Source: Nocardioides terrae
GTDB taxonomy: Bacteria; Actinomycetota; Actinomycetes; Propionibacteriales; Nocardioidaceae
Direction of reading: 5' to 3'
DNA: 64,000 bases
Assembly (NCBI RefSeq): GCF_900112345.1
Contig: NZ_FOLB01000012.1
Span: 62,001-126,000 of the forward strand
Shown here: positions 16,328-25,070 of the stretch, piece by piece
Position numbering within the stretch: position 1 is the stretch's first letter
Layout: every line of letters begins with the position of its first letter
Made by a program: the position numbers and the translations under genes
Notes under the pieces: model-generated
What the model saw: the letters and a program-made list of their open reading frames with translations, nothing else
What the model was told of the DNA's origin: nothing
Databases searched by the model: none

Positions 16328-16358
16328 TTCCATGCGGTTCCATGCGGTTCCATGCGGT
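16328..16358 (+). repeat. three tandem 10-bp repeats
   Basis: The unit TTCCATGCGG occurs three times head-to-tail without mismatch in the gap between the SIS gene and ngcE. Ten bases is about one helical turn, so the copies face the same side of the DNA. On the mRNA strand each copy contains AUGGAA. Function is unknown: operator array, slippage product or nothing. Confidence 0.7.
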
Positions 16359-16367
16359 GTCGCACGG

Positions 16368-17138
16368 CTACGCGAGGCTCCCGATGCGGCTCCCGTAGCG
16401 CTCCTTGAGGGCGTCGTTGTGCTCGTCGCCGCCGGGCACGTTGGCGGAGACGTAGAGGGGCGGGACCTCGCCGGCCGCCCGGAGCCGGTCGGCGGCTCCC
16501 AGGGTCAGCAGCTGGGCGATGTACGCCGCGGTGATCGAGGAGACCGCGCCCGCGGAGAGCCCCTCGCCGAGGGTGATCGTGGCGTCGCCGTACGGCGCCC
16601 GGTTGTCGATGACCACATCGGCGACCTCGGAGAGCCGCTTGCCGCTGGGGTGCTTGGGCGTGACGGCGTTGGTGTGCTCCAGGCTGGTGACCGCGATGAG
16701 CGGGTGGCCGAGCTCCTTGGCGCGCAGCGCCACGCCGACGATCGAACCGTTGACGCCCGAGTTGGACGCGATGATGAACACGTCCGCCGGGTCGAGCTCG
16801 TAGAGGTCGAAGAGCTCGTCGACGACGGTGTCGTCGCGCTCGAGGCCGCTGCCGCCGAGCACCGACGCGTCGCGGCTGCCGCGGATCACGATGTCGCGCA
16901 GGGACAGCGCGTGGGTCGGGATGAGCCCACCCGCACGGCCGGCGACCTCCATCGCGAAGGCCTGGGAGTGCCCCGTGCCGAACGCCTGCACGACGCCGCC
17001 CTTGCGCAAGGAGTCCACGATCAGGTCGATCGCGGCGTCGAGGCGCCCGGAGCGGACGTCGTCGTCGAGCGCCGCGAGGCGACTGCTGACCTGCTCGGAG
17101 AAGTCGGCGAACACGGTGGCGCCGGGGGTGGCTGTCAT
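16368..17138 (-). CDS. SIS-domain sugar-phosphate-binding protein (COG4821-like)
   Basis: The 256-residue cytoplasmic protein has a SIS fold: GTGHSQAFAMEVAGRAGG (phosphate-binding turn and helix, about residues 54-71) and IIASNSGVNGSIV. It resembles the small uncharacterised SIS family COG4821/UPF0309 that bind or isomerise phosphosugars. Between an RpiR regulator and a GlcNAc importer its likely ligand is an amino-sugar phosphate. The ATG has GAAAGGA 5 bases upstream and overlaps the RpiR stop (ATGA at 17135-17138), so it is co-translated with the regulator. The exact reaction is unknown. Confidence 0.85.
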   Translation of the reverse strand: MTATPGATVFADFSEQVSSRLAALDDDVRSGRLDAAIDLIVDSLRKGGVVQAFGTGHSQAFAMEVAGRAGGLIPTHALSLRDIVIRGSRDASVLGGSGLERDDTVVDELFDLYELDPADVFIIASNSGVNGSIVGVALRAKELGHPLIAVTSLEHTNAVTPKHPSGKRLSEVADVVIDNRAPYGDATITLGEGLSAGAVSSITAAYIAQLLTLGAADRLRAAGEVPPLYVSANVPGGDEHNDALKERYGSRIGSLA

Positions 17139-18082
17139 CGGGGTCCTTTCTCGGGTGCGACCGCCCGCCCGAAACGCGGCGGTCGACGGTGGGGGGCGAC
17201 GGCGGCCGCCGAGGCGGCCAGCAGGCTCGACGTGCGGGGGAAGTCGAGCTGGGCGACCAGCAGGTAGAGCAGGTCGATCAGGAACATCTGGGCGTGCTTG
17301 GCGGAGAGGTCGTCGGGCTGGAGGTACTCCCCCGGCGCGCTCGCGACGAGGTGGTCGTCGGCGAGGGACGCGAGCGGCGAGGTCGGCACGCTCGTCACGG
17401 CCACGGCATAGGCGCCTGACGACTTCGCCAGGCTCAGCATCTCGATCACCTCGTCGGTGCGGCCGGTGTTCGAGAAGGCGATGGCGACCGTCCCCTCCTC
17501 GAGCAGGGCGGCGCTGGTGAGACCGGCGTGCGCCTCGCCCCAGGCGTGCGCGTTGACGCCGATCCGGTAGAGCCGGGCCTGGAGCTCGCGGGCGATCGTC
17601 GCGCTGCCCTCGATGCCGTAGATGTCGACGTGCGGGCTGCCTGCGATCGCGGCCGCAACACGGGCTACCAGCGCCGTGTCGACGCCCTCCGCGGTGGTCG
17701 AGAGCGCGGCGGAGTGGGCGTTGAGCAGCGTCCGCACCACCTGCTCGGGCGGGTCGTCGGGCCGGAAGGCACGACCGATGTCGGCCTCCCAGCTCTCCCG
17801 GGCGCTCGTGCGGCCCTGCTCGGCCGCGGCCCGGACCCGGAGCGTGGGATAACCGGCGTACCCGAGGGCCCGGCAGAAGCGGCTGACGGTGGCCGGCGAG
17901 GTCCCGGCCCGCTGCGCGAGCTCGGTGATCGAGAGCTGGAGCGGCAGCGACGGGTCCTCGAGCAGCAGCGAGGCGATCTTCGAGAAGGCGGCCGACATCG
18001 CGGGCATGCCCGCCCGGATCCGGCCGCTGGTGCCGAATCCGTCTAGCGTGTCCGCTGCACGAGGTGCGCTGCTGATGGCCAA
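17135..18082 (-). CDS. MurR/RpiR family transcriptional regulator
   Basis: The 315-residue protein has an N-terminal helix-turn-helix of RpiR type (SITELAQRAGTSPATVSRFC, about residues 52-71) and a C-terminal SIS effector domain (EGSATIARELQ and VAIAFSNTGRTDEVIEM). Such regulators sense sugar phosphates; here GlcNAc-6-phosphate is the likely signal given the importer and kinase. The TTG start is uncertain: it has no ribosome-binding site, and ATG 18007 would still keep the HTH. The gene heads the importer operon and diverges from the kinase gene across a 93-base region with two dyads, so autoregulation is likely. Confidence 0.87.
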   Translation of the reverse strand: MAISSAPRAADTLDGFGTSGRIRAGMPAMSAAFSKIASLLLEDPSLPLQLSITELAQRAGTSPATVSRFCRALGYAGYPTLRVRAAAEQGRTSARESWEADIGRAFRPDDPPEQVVRTLLNAHSAALSTTAEGVDTALVARVAAAIAGSPHVDIYGIEGSATIARELQARLYRIGVNAHAWGEAHAGLTSAALLEEGTVAIAFSNTGRTDEVIEMLSLAKSSGAYAVAVTSVPTSPLASLADDHLVASAPGEYLQPDDLSAKHAQMFLIDLLYLLVAQLDFPRTSSLLAASAAAVAPHRRPPRFGRAVAPEKGPR

Positions 18083-18108
18083 TGAAAATCCATGTCAGTT
18101 CGAGAAGA

Positions 18109-18129
18109 TGTAGAAGAAAACTTCTTACA
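18109..18129. promoter_or_regulatory. AT-rich dyad, probable RpiR operator
   Basis: TGTAGAAG (18109-18116), AAAA, then CTTC-T-TACA (18121-18129) form a near-palindrome in an otherwise GC-rich setting, midway between the divergent regulator and kinase genes. RpiR-family operators are AT-rich dyads of this size. Confidence 0.5.
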
Positions 18130-18149
18130 GTTGTGGCCCATCTCACAAC
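18130..18149. promoter_or_regulatory. second dyad in the RpiR-kinase control region
   Basis: GTTGTG (18130-18135) and CACAAC (18144-18149) are perfect 6-bp inverted repeats with an 8-base spacer, directly next to the first dyad and 27 bases before the kinase ATG. Confidence 0.4.
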
Positions 18150-18175
18150 CGCTCAACGATCACGAATAGGTAACG

Positions 18176-19168
18176 ATGACTGTCGTTCTGGCTGTTGACG
18201 CAGGAGGCACGAGCACCCGGGCGGTGGTGGTCGACCACACCGGCCGGTGCCTCGGCCTCGCCCGCAGTGGCGGTGGCAACCCGATCTCCTCCGGCCCGGA
18301 CCAGGCGGCGGCGGCCCTCGCCGGCAGCGCCGGCGCAGCGCTGTCCGCGGCCGGCATCTCCCCCGCTGCCGTCGAGGTGGTGCTGCTGGCCGTCGCGGGT
18401 GCGGGCTCCCCCACCCACCGAGGTGCGCTGACCCAGCGGCTCGCCGGTCTGACCGATCGGCCCGTCTTCGCCAGCGACCTGCTGGCGACGTTCTGCTCGG
18501 GCACCCACCGGCCTGACGGGTACGCGCTCATCGGCGGCACGGGTGCGGCGGCGATCCGGGTCGAGCGTGGCCGGCAGTCGGCCGTCGCGGACGGCCTCGG
18601 CTGGCTGCTGGGCGACGAGGGATCCGGCTTCTCGATCGGCCACAGGGTGGCGCGCGCCGCGCTCGCCGACCTCGACGGCCGCGGCCCCGCCACGACCCTG
18701 ACCGGCGCACTGCGGGCCCGACTCTCCGTGCCGGCCGAGCTGGCCGCCCGGGAGGCTGCGGAGGCGATCACCCGCAGTCTCTACGCCGCACTGCCCGTCC
18801 GGCTGGCCGACCTGGCCGCCCTCGCCTTCGACGCCGCCGGGGACCCCGTGGCCGACGGCATCGTCGCCGACGCCGCGCAGGACCTGGCGACCACGCTGCG
18901 AGCGGTCACCTCCTCCGACGTGGCCGGCCCCGTCGTCGTCGGCGGTGGCGTGCTGTCGAACAGCGTCGCCCTGCGCGAGGCTGCGCTGGCGGCGTACGCC
19001 GGCCAGGGTCCTGCGCCCGAGGCGGTGGTCGTCCGTGACGGGACGGTGGGGACCGCCGTGCTGGCACTGCGTCACGCCGGGGCCACCGTCGACGAGCAGG
19101 TCTTCCGGACGCTCACCACATCGATCGCCGCCGAGCCGGAGCCAGCTCCTCCGGCCGAGCCGCGGTGA
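18176..19168 (+). CDS. BadF/BadG/BcrA/BcrD-type ATPase, probable N-acetylglucosamine kinase
   Basis: The 330-residue protein has an actin-like ATPase fold: phosphate-1 loop VDAGGTSTRAVVVD, phosphate-2 region ALIGGTGAAAIRV, and WLLGDEGSGFSIG as in GlcNAc kinases of this family; no cysteine cluster for an iron-sulfur site is seen. It probably phosphorylates GlcNAc to GlcNAc-6-phosphate after import. It is divergent from the RpiR gene, which fits a shared control region. The ATG has only a weak AGG upstream. Another sugar substrate cannot be ruled out. Confidence 0.85.
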   Translation: MTVVLAVDAGGTSTRAVVVDHTGRCLGLARSGGGNPISSGPDQAAAALAGSAGAALSAAGISPAAVEVVLLAVAGAGSPTHRGALTQRLAGLTDRPVFASDLLATFCSGTHRPDGYALIGGTGAAAIRVERGRQSAVADGLGWLLGDEGSGFSIGHRVARAALADLDGRGPATTLTGALRARLSVPAELAAREAAEAITRSLYAALPVRLADLAALAFDAAGDPVADGIVADAAQDLATTLRAVTSSDVAGPVVVGGGVLSNSVALREAALAAYAGQGPAPEAVVVRDGTVGTAVLALRHAGATVDEQVFRTLTTSIAAEPEPAPPAEPR

Positions 19169-19238
19169 CCGGCGCCACATCCGTCGGCCCGACGATGACG
19201 GCTAGAGTCAGGTGGCCGTCGATCCGAGGAGTGTTGAG

Positions 19239-21032
19239 TTGAGCAAGCCGCTGTCCAAGGTCCTGATCGCGAACCGGGGCGAGATCGCGGTCCGCGTCAT
19301 CCGCGCCGCCAAGGATGCCGGGATCGGGAGCGTGGCCGTCTACGCCGAGCCCGACGCCGACGCGCTGCACGTCCGGCTCGCCGACGAGGCCTACTCCTTG
19401 GGCGGGGCGACGCCTGCCGACTCCTACCTCTCCATCGAGAAGATCATCGACGTCGCTCGTCGCTCGGGCGCCGACTCGGTGCACCCGGGCTACGGGTTCC
19501 TCGCCGAGAACGCCGACTTCGCCCAGGCCGTGCTCGACGCCGGGCTGACCTGGATCGGCCCGCCGCCCGCGGCGATCGAGGCTCTGGGCGACAAGGCGAA
19601 GGCCAAGGCCATCGCCCAGGCCGCTGGCGCGCCGCTGGCGCCCGGCCTCAAGGAGCCGGTCAAGGACGCCGACGAGATCGTCGCCTTCGCTCGCGAGTTC
19701 GGCCTCCCCGTCGCGATCAAGGCCGTCTTCGGCGGCGGCGGCCGCGGCCTCAAGGTCGCCCGCACGCTCGAGGAGATCCCCGAGCAGTTCGAGTCCGCGG
19801 TCCGCGAGGCCGTCGGCGCGTTCGGCCGCGGCGAGTGCCTCGTGGAGAAGTTCCTCGACCAGCCGCGCCACGTCGAGACCCAGTGCCTGGCCGACTCCCA
19901 CGGCAACGTCGTGGTCGTCTCGACCCGCGACTGCTCGCTGCAGCGCCGTCACCAGAAGCTGGTCGAGGAGGCGCCCGCGCCGTTCCTCAGCGACGACCAG
20001 CTCAACAGCCTCTACGCGTCGTCCAAGGCGATCCTGCGCGAGGCCGGCTACGTCGGCGCCGGCACGTGTGAGTTCCTCGTCGCCAAGGACGGCACCATCT
20101 CCTTCCTCGAGGTCAACACCCGCCTCCAGGTCGAGCACTGTGTCTCCGAGGAGGTCACCGGCATCGACCTGGTCCGCGAGATGTTCCGCATCGCCGCCGG
20201 GGAGGAGCTCGGCTACGACGACCCCGAGATCCGCGGCCACTCGATCGAGTTCCGCATCAACGCCGAGGACGGGGGCCGCAACTTCATGCCCGCCCCCGGC
20301 ACGCTCACCGAGTGGGCGCCGCCGCAGGGCCCGGGCGTCCGCGTGGACGGCGGCTACGAGAAGGGCGAGACGATCCCGGGCTCGTTCGACTCCCTCATCG
20401 CCAAGCTGATCGTGACCGGCCGCGACCGCACCCAGGCCATCGAGCGCTCCCGCCGGGCGCTGGCCGAGTTCAAGGTCGATGGCATGCCGACCGTCATCCC
20501 GTTCCACCAGGCCGTCCTCGACGACCCGGCCTACGTCGGCTCGTCGAACCCGACCGGCGAGGGCTCCTTCAGCGTCTACACGACCTGGATCGAGACCGAC
20601 TTCGACAACCAGATCCAGCCCTACGCCGGCGAGCACGGCGGGCCTGGAGACTCAGGCGAAGCCGGCGAGAAGCAGCAGGTCGTCGTCGAAGTGGGTGGCA
20701 AGCGCATCGAGGTCGTGATCCCGGCCGGCCTCGCGGGGCTCTCCTCGGGCGCCACCGCCGGTGCGGCCAAGAAGCCGAAGCGTGCCGGCGGCAGGAAGGC
20801 CGGCGCCGCCGTCTCGGGCGACGCGGTCACCTCGCCGATGCAGGGCACCGTCGTCAAGGTCGTCGTCGAGGAGGGTCAGACCGTGGCCGAAGGTGACGCC
20901 ATCGTGGTCATCGAGGCGATGAAGATGGAGCAGCCGCTCAAGGCCCACAAGGCCGGCACCGTCACCGGCCTGACCGCCAGCGTCGGCGAGACGGTCACCA
21001 ACGGCGCCGTGATCTGCGAGATCAAGGACTGA
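19239..21032 (+). CDS. biotin-dependent acetyl/propionyl-CoA carboxylase alpha chain
   Basis: The 597-residue protein fuses a biotin carboxylase ([17 protein letters not shown] at the start, ATP-grasp loop [21 protein letters not shown]) to a biotinyl domain with the biotinylated Lys562 in EAMKMEQP. It carboxylates biotin with bicarbonate and ATP; a separate beta chain, not in this window, passes CO2 to acetyl- or propionyl-CoA for fatty and mycolic-type lipid synthesis or propionate use. The TTG start is chosen because GAGGAG lies 7 bases upstream (19226-19231); GTG 19212 would include that site in coding sequence. TAGAGT at 19203-19208 is a possible -10 box. Confidence 0.93.
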   Translation: MSKPLSKVLIANRGEIAVRVIRAAKDAGIGSVAVYAEPDADALHVRLADEAYSLGGATPADSYLSIEKIIDVARRSGADSVHPGYGFLAENADFAQAVLDAGLTWIGPPPAAIEALGDKAKAKAIAQAAGAPLAPGLKEPVKDADEIVAFAREFGLPVAIKAVFGGGGRGLKVARTLEEIPEQFESAVREAVGAFGRGECLVEKFLDQPRHVETQCLADSHGNVVVVSTRDCSLQRRHQKLVEEAPAPFLSDDQLNSLYASSKAILREAGYVGAGTCEFLVAKDGTISFLEVNTRLQVEHCVSEEVTGIDLVREMFRIAAGEELGYDDPEIRGHSIEFRINAEDGGRNFMPAPGTLTEWAPPQGPGVRVDGGYEKGETIPGSFDSLIAKLIVTGRDRTQAIERSRRALAEFKVDGMPTVIPFHQAVLDDPAYVGSSNPTGEGSFSVYTTWIETDFDNQIQPYAGEHGGPGDSGEAGEKQQVVVEVGGKRIEVVIPAGLAGLSSGATAGAAKKPKRAGGRKAGAAVSGDAVTSPMQGTVVKVVVEEGQTVAEGDAIVVIEAMKMEQPLKAHKAGTVTGLTASVGETVTNGAVICEIKD

Positions 21033-21058
21033 GCCCCGTCCCGCTCCGGCGGAAGAGG

Positions 21059-21087
21059 TTGAGGCTTCAAGCAGTTGGGCCTAGAGT
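21059..21087 (+). promoter_or_regulatory. sigma-70-type promoter of the dioxygenase-like gene
   Basis: TTGAGG (21059-21064) and TAGAGT (21082-21087) are spaced by exactly 17 bases, and the start codon with its GAGGAG ribosome-binding site follows within 20 bases. Confidence 0.6.
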
Positions 21088-21105
21088 CCCGACCGAGGAG
21101 CCCGT

Positions 21106-22002
21106 ATGACCACGACCGCCGAAGCCGACGCCCTGATCCCGGCGTCGCACCCGTTCGCCCAGCACGTGCGCCGGGCCGCCGCGCTCGAGGCCGCCGGTCC
21201 GCACCGGCCGTGGACGCCCGCCGACGGACCGATGCCGGCGCTCTACCTCTCCCACGGCGGCGGGCCGATGCCCTTCCAGGACCCCGGCTGGCTCGAGCCG
21301 CTGCACGGGTGGGCGCGCACGCTGCCCAAGCCGCGGGCGATCCTGGTCGTGAGCGCCCACTGGGAGTCGGCGCCGCTGTCCATCAGCGCCGAGCGTCCGT
21401 CCGAGCTGGTCTACGACTTCGGCGGGTTCGACCCGCTCTACCACCGGTTCCGCTACGACACCCCCGACCCGGGCGACCTCGCACGGCTGGTGAGCGGCCT
21501 GCTCCCGGACACCGAGCACGTCCACCAGCACGCCTCCCGCGGGCTCGACCACGGCGCCTGGGTGCCGCTCAAGATCATGTATCCCGGCGCCGACGTACCC
21601 GTCCTGCAGCTCTCCCTCCCGACCGAGGACCCGGACCGGCTGCTCGCCCTCGGCGCGCGCCTGCGCCCGCTGCGGGAGCAGGGGGTGCTCGTCGTCGGGT
21701 CGGGCCACATGACCCACGGACTGCCGTTCCTGACCCGTGAGATGTTCACCGGCAACGTCGTCCCCGGCTGGTCGTCGGACTTCGACGCCTGGGCAGCGGA
21801 CGCCCTCGGCCGCGGCGACGTCGCCGAGCTCTCGCGGTTCCGGACCGCCGCACCGGGCATGCCCTACGCGCACCCCACCGTCGAGCACTTCACCCCGATG
21901 TTCGTCACCCTCGGCGCGGCGAGCGACCCGGCCGCCCCGGTCCTCAGCACGCTCGACGGCTTCGCCCTGGGGCTTTCACGCCGCTCGTTCCAGGCCGCCT
22001 GA
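21106..22002 (+). CDS. DODA-type extradiol ring-cleavage dioxygenase family protein
   Basis: The 298-residue protein matches the class III extradiol (LigB/DODA, YgiD-like) family: SHGGGPM with metal ligand His50, VSAHWE with His85, then LDHGAWVPL and GSGHMTH near the active site. Family members open catechol-type rings with a bound metal, DOPA being the classic substrate, but the natural substrate of bacterial members is mostly unknown. A good promoter and a GAGGAG site support the ATG. It stands alone between unrelated genes. Confidence 0.9.
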   Translation: MTTTAEADALIPASHPFAQHVRRAAALEAAGPHRPWTPADGPMPALYLSHGGGPMPFQDPGWLEPLHGWARTLPKPRAILVVSAHWESAPLSISAERPSELVYDFGGFDPLYHRFRYDTPDPGDLARLVSGLLPDTEHVHQHASRGLDHGAWVPLKIMYPGADVPVLQLSLPTEDPDRLLALGARLRPLREQGVLVVGSGHMTHGLPFLTREMFTGNVVPGWSSDFDAWAADALGRGDVAELSRFRTAAPGMPYAHPTVEHFTPMFVTLGAASDPAAPVLSTLDGFALGLSRRSFQAA

Positions 22003-22072
22003 GCCCTGGGCGGGGCGGACCGGCTCGCCCGATAGTCGTCGGGATGGGCCTCAGTGGCGCATACTGCTGGTG

Positions 22073-22291
22073 ATGTCTACTTCTTCCCGGCCGCGCCGGC
22101 ACCTCGCCACGAGTCCCTTCCGCGCTGAGCCCGAGCCGGTCGTCCTGCAGTTCGAGTCCGGCGAACTGGTCTCGCACGACTCCTACGGCATGGGCCGCGT
22201 CGTCGCGGTCGAGCCGGCTGCCGTGACGGTCGACTTCAGCCCGAAGATCGTCCGCATCCCACGCCCGTTCCCGCGCCTGGCCAAGCTCTAG
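22073..22291 (+). CDS. small conserved protein, unknown function
   Basis: A 72-residue basic protein with a core of SGELVSHDSYGMGRVVAVE and VTVDFSPKIVRIPRPF. The V-S-H-D-x-x-G-x-G-x-V-V pattern recalls the SH3-like start of CarD/TRCF RNA-polymerase-interaction domains, but the match is short and no further CarD part is present. ATG 22073 lacks a ribosome-binding site; CATACT lies 7 bases upstream, which suggests leaderless expression. The gene stands alone before the polymerase gene. Confidence 0.65.
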   Translation: MSTSSRPRRHLATSPFRAEPEPVVLQFESGELVSHDSYGMGRVVAVEPAAVTVDFSPKIVRIPRPFPRLAKL

Positions 22292-22390
22292 CCCTCGCGC
22301 GTCGCCCTGGAGCGACGACCGGCCCACGGGAGAGCGAGGGGCCCGGCGTCTACGACCGCACCCGCGCCCTGCTCGAGGAGGTGCTGCGCC

Positions 22391-23449
22391 GTGGCCGATG
22401 ATGACCGCCCCTGGATCCTGCACGTCGACCTCGACCAGTTCCTGGCCGCCGTCGAGGTGCTGCGCCACCCTGAGCTCGCGGGGCTGCCGGTCGTCGTCGG
22501 CGGTCGCGGCGACCCGACCGAGCGGGCCGTCGTCTCGACGGCGTCCTATGAGGCGCGCGCGTTCGGCATCAGGTCGGGGATGCCGCTGCGGACCGCGCTC
22601 AAGCGCTGCCCCGACGCCGTCTTCCTGCCGGTCGACCGCCCGGTCTACGAAGCCGCCTCCGAGCAGGTGATGGCGACGCTGCGGGCGGTGCCGGGGGCGA
22701 CCGTGCAGGTGCTCGGATGGGACGAGGCGTTCGTCGGGGTCGCCACCGACGACCCCGAGCAGCTGGCGCGGCGGATCCAGGCCGACGTACTCGCCGCGAC
22801 CGGTCTGCACTGCTCGGTCGGGATCGGCGACACGACCACCCGCGCCAAGATCGCGACCGACTTCGGCAAGCCGCGCGGCACGTTCACGCTCACCCGCGAC
22901 ACCTGGATGGAGTTCATGGGGCCGCGCCCGACCCGGGCTCTGTGGGGCGTGGGCCCGCGCGTCGCGGCGCGTCTCGAGCGGCTCGGAATCGGCACCGTCG
23001 CCGACCTCGTCCACGCCGACGAGCAGGTGCTCGTCGCGGAGTTCGGGCCGACGATGGGGCCGCACTACGCCCGCCTGGGGCGCGGCGGTGGCCACACCCT
23101 CGTCGACCCGACACCGTGGGTGCCGCGCGCACACGGCCGCGAGACGACCTACCAGCACGACCTCGTCGAGCGGGACGAGGTCGTCGAGGCGCTGCGGGTG
23201 CTGGCCGTCCAGGTCGTCGATGACCTGCGCGCCGAGGACCGGCCCTGCCAGCGGGTGCATCTCAAGGTGCGCTTCGCACCGTTCTTCACCAGCAACCGCA
23301 GCCGCAAGCTGCCGGAGCCGACGTACGACGCCGACCTGATCGCCGCGACGGCGCTGGAGCTGCTCGACGGACTCGGCGACGGCCGCCCGATCCGGCTGCT
23401 CGGGGTCCGCGGGGAGATGGTGCCGCCGGAGGGCGGCTACGGCGTGTGA
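22391..23449 (+). CDS. dinB: Y-family DNA polymerase IV, DinB2-like (Leu steric gate)
   Basis: The 352-residue protein has the Y-family catalytic set: Asp13 in HVDLDQF and Asp111-Glu112 in GWDEAF, a palm with STASYEARAFGIRSGMPL, HhH-type thumb (ALWGVGPRVAARLERLGI) and a little-finger domain. It copies past damaged bases with low fidelity. In E. coli DinB the residue after VDMDxF is Phe13, the steric gate against ribonucleotides; here that site is Leu18 (DLDQFLA), as in Mycobacterium smegmatis DinB2, which accepts ribonucleotides. The GTG start has GAGGAGG 9 bases upstream. The C-terminus is short and has no clear clamp-binding motif. Confidence 0.92.
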   Translation: MADDDRPWILHVDLDQFLAAVEVLRHPELAGLPVVVGGRGDPTERAVVSTASYEARAFGIRSGMPLRTALKRCPDAVFLPVDRPVYEAASEQVMATLRAVPGATVQVLGWDEAFVGVATDDPEQLARRIQADVLAATGLHCSVGIGDTTTRAKIATDFGKPRGTFTLTRDTWMEFMGPRPTRALWGVGPRVAARLERLGIGTVADLVHADEQVLVAEFGPTMGPHYARLGRGGGHTLVDPTPWVPRAHGRETTYQHDLVERDEVVEALRVLAVQVVDDLRAEDRPCQRVHLKVRFAPFFTSNRSRKLPEPTYDADLIAATALELLDGLGDGRPIRLLGVRGEMVPPEGGYGV

Positions 23450-23510
23450 TCGCTGTCACATCGGTGCGTTACGGTGTCGCCAGCCAACATCACGATCTCG
23501 GGAGGATCAC

Positions 23511-24980
23511 ATGGTGCGTGTGCGTGCTGTCGCCGGCGCTGTCCTGGCCGGCGCCCTCGCCGTCGGAGCGATCGCCGGCCCGTCGTACTCGGCTCCGGCC
23601 GTGGGCTCCGCGCCGCCCGCGTCGGCGTCCGTCACCCAGGATCAGGACCTGGCCGACCAGATCGGCGGGCTGCCCGGCGTCTCATCGGTCACCGAGGCGA
23701 CCGCACCGGCGGGCTACCGGTTCTTCCGGATCACGTTCACCCAGCCCGTGGACCATCGGCGTCCCGAGCTCGGCACGTTCGAGCAGCGCCTGACCTTGCT
23801 GCACAAGGACGTGTCGAGGCCGATGGTGATGTACACCAGCGGCTACTACGTCTCGCAGAGTCCCAGCCGCAGCGAGCCGACCCGCATCGTGGACGGCAAC
23901 CAGCTGAGCATGGAGTACCGCTTCTTCGACCCGTCCCGGCCAAGCGACCCGGACTGGCCGCGGGAGCTCACGATCTGGCAGGCCGCGTCAGACCAGCACC
24001 GCGTCATCCAGTCGTTCAAGCGCCTCTACCGGGCCCACTGGTTGACGACCGGCGGCTCGAAGGGCGGCATGACCGCGACGTACCACCGTCGCTTCTTCCC
24101 CGGTGACGTCGACGGCACCGTGCCCTACGTCGCGCCGAACGACGTGGTCAACGACAAGGACGCCTACAACGACTTCCTGGCCAAGGTCGGCGACCCGGCC
24201 TGTCGGGCCGCTCTGACGGCCGTTCAGCGCCGCATCCTCGGACCCGACCGCGCGTGGTTCCTCGAGCGCACGCGACAGGACGCAGCCGCGAACGGCATCA
24301 CCTGGGACATCCTGGGCAGCGCGGACCGCGCCATGGAGGTCGCCGTCGTCGACACCTACTTCACGTTCTGGCAGTACAGCCCGGAGTCGGAGTGCGCGAA
24401 CGTGCCGGGCCCGGACGCGACGGACGAGCAGGTCTGGGACTGGACCCAGGGCGTGGTGCCGCTGACCGGCTACATGGACCAGGACCTGCTGAGCTACCTG
24501 CCGTACTACTACCAGGCGGCCTACCAGCTCGGCTGGTACGAGCCGTACGAGCGTCCGCTGCGCGGCGTGCTCCGTTACCCCGGCTCCTTCGCCGCGCCGA
24601 ACTTCGTCCCCGAGGACCTGCGACCGATCCGATTCGACAAGCGGGCGATGCGCGACGTCGACCACTGGGTCCGCACCCGCGCCACCCACATGCTCTACGT
24701 GTACGGCGGCAACGACCCCTGGGGCGCCGAGCGCTTCGACTGCGGGAAGGCGCGGGTGGTGCGCCGCCAGTGCTCCGTGCACGTGGTTGCGGGCGGCACC
24801 CACGGCTCGACCATCGCGCAGCTCCCGGCCGCGGAGCGAGACGAGGTCACCGCGCAGATCCTCGGGTGGGCCGGGCTCAGCGCCACCGACCCAGCGGTGA
24901 AGCAGGTCAGGAGGGCCGGGAAGCCGGAGTTCGACCCCGCCCTGGACCGTCCGGCGGTCTCGTCGCGCTGGAGGTCCTGA
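23511..24980 (+). CDS. secreted S37-type prolyl tri/tetrapeptidyl aminopeptidase
   Basis: The 489-residue protein has a signal peptide (MVRVRAVAGAVLAGALAV, cleavage near SYSAP) and an alpha/beta-hydrolase domain with the nucleophile Ser183 in TGGSKGGM, the acid in YGGNDPWGAERF and the base His in GGTHGS. These features match MEROPS family S37 of Streptomyces, exopeptidases that remove proline-containing tri- or tetrapeptides from protein N-termini outside the cell. GGGAGG 6 bases upstream supports the ATG. It probably works with the two subtilases earlier in the window on extracellular protein, though it is 16 kb away from them. Confidence 0.9.
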   Translation: MVRVRAVAGAVLAGALAVGAIAGPSYSAPAVGSAPPASASVTQDQDLADQIGGLPGVSSVTEATAPAGYRFFRITFTQPVDHRRPELGTFEQRLTLLHKDVSRPMVMYTSGYYVSQSPSRSEPTRIVDGNQLSMEYRFFDPSRPSDPDWPRELTIWQAASDQHRVIQSFKRLYRAHWLTTGGSKGGMTATYHRRFFPGDVDGTVPYVAPNDVVNDKDAYNDFLAKVGDPACRAALTAVQRRILGPDRAWFLERTRQDAAANGITWDILGSADRAMEVAVVDTYFTFWQYSPESECANVPGPDATDEQVWDWTQGVVPLTGYMDQDLLSYLPYYYQAAYQLGWYEPYERPLRGVLRYPGSFAAPNFVPEDLRPIRFDKRAMRDVDHWVRTRATHMLYVYGGNDPWGAERFDCGKARVVRRQCSVHVVAGGTHGSTIAQLPAAERDEVTAQILGWAGLSATDPAVKQVRRAGKPEFDPALDRPAVSSRWRS

Positions 24981-25070
24981 CCGGCCCGGCGGTCGGGGGT
25001 GACAGCCCTCCCTCCACAGGCCGGAACCTGTGCCACGAAGAATGTCGGTGGGGTGGTGTTCGCTTGACGC

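Noticed and set aside
22330..22398. Short open stretch before dinB reading VYDRTRALLEEVLRRGR
   Set aside because: Too short, without start codon support, and it contains the dinB ribosome-binding site; probably chance or a remnant that cannot be assigned.
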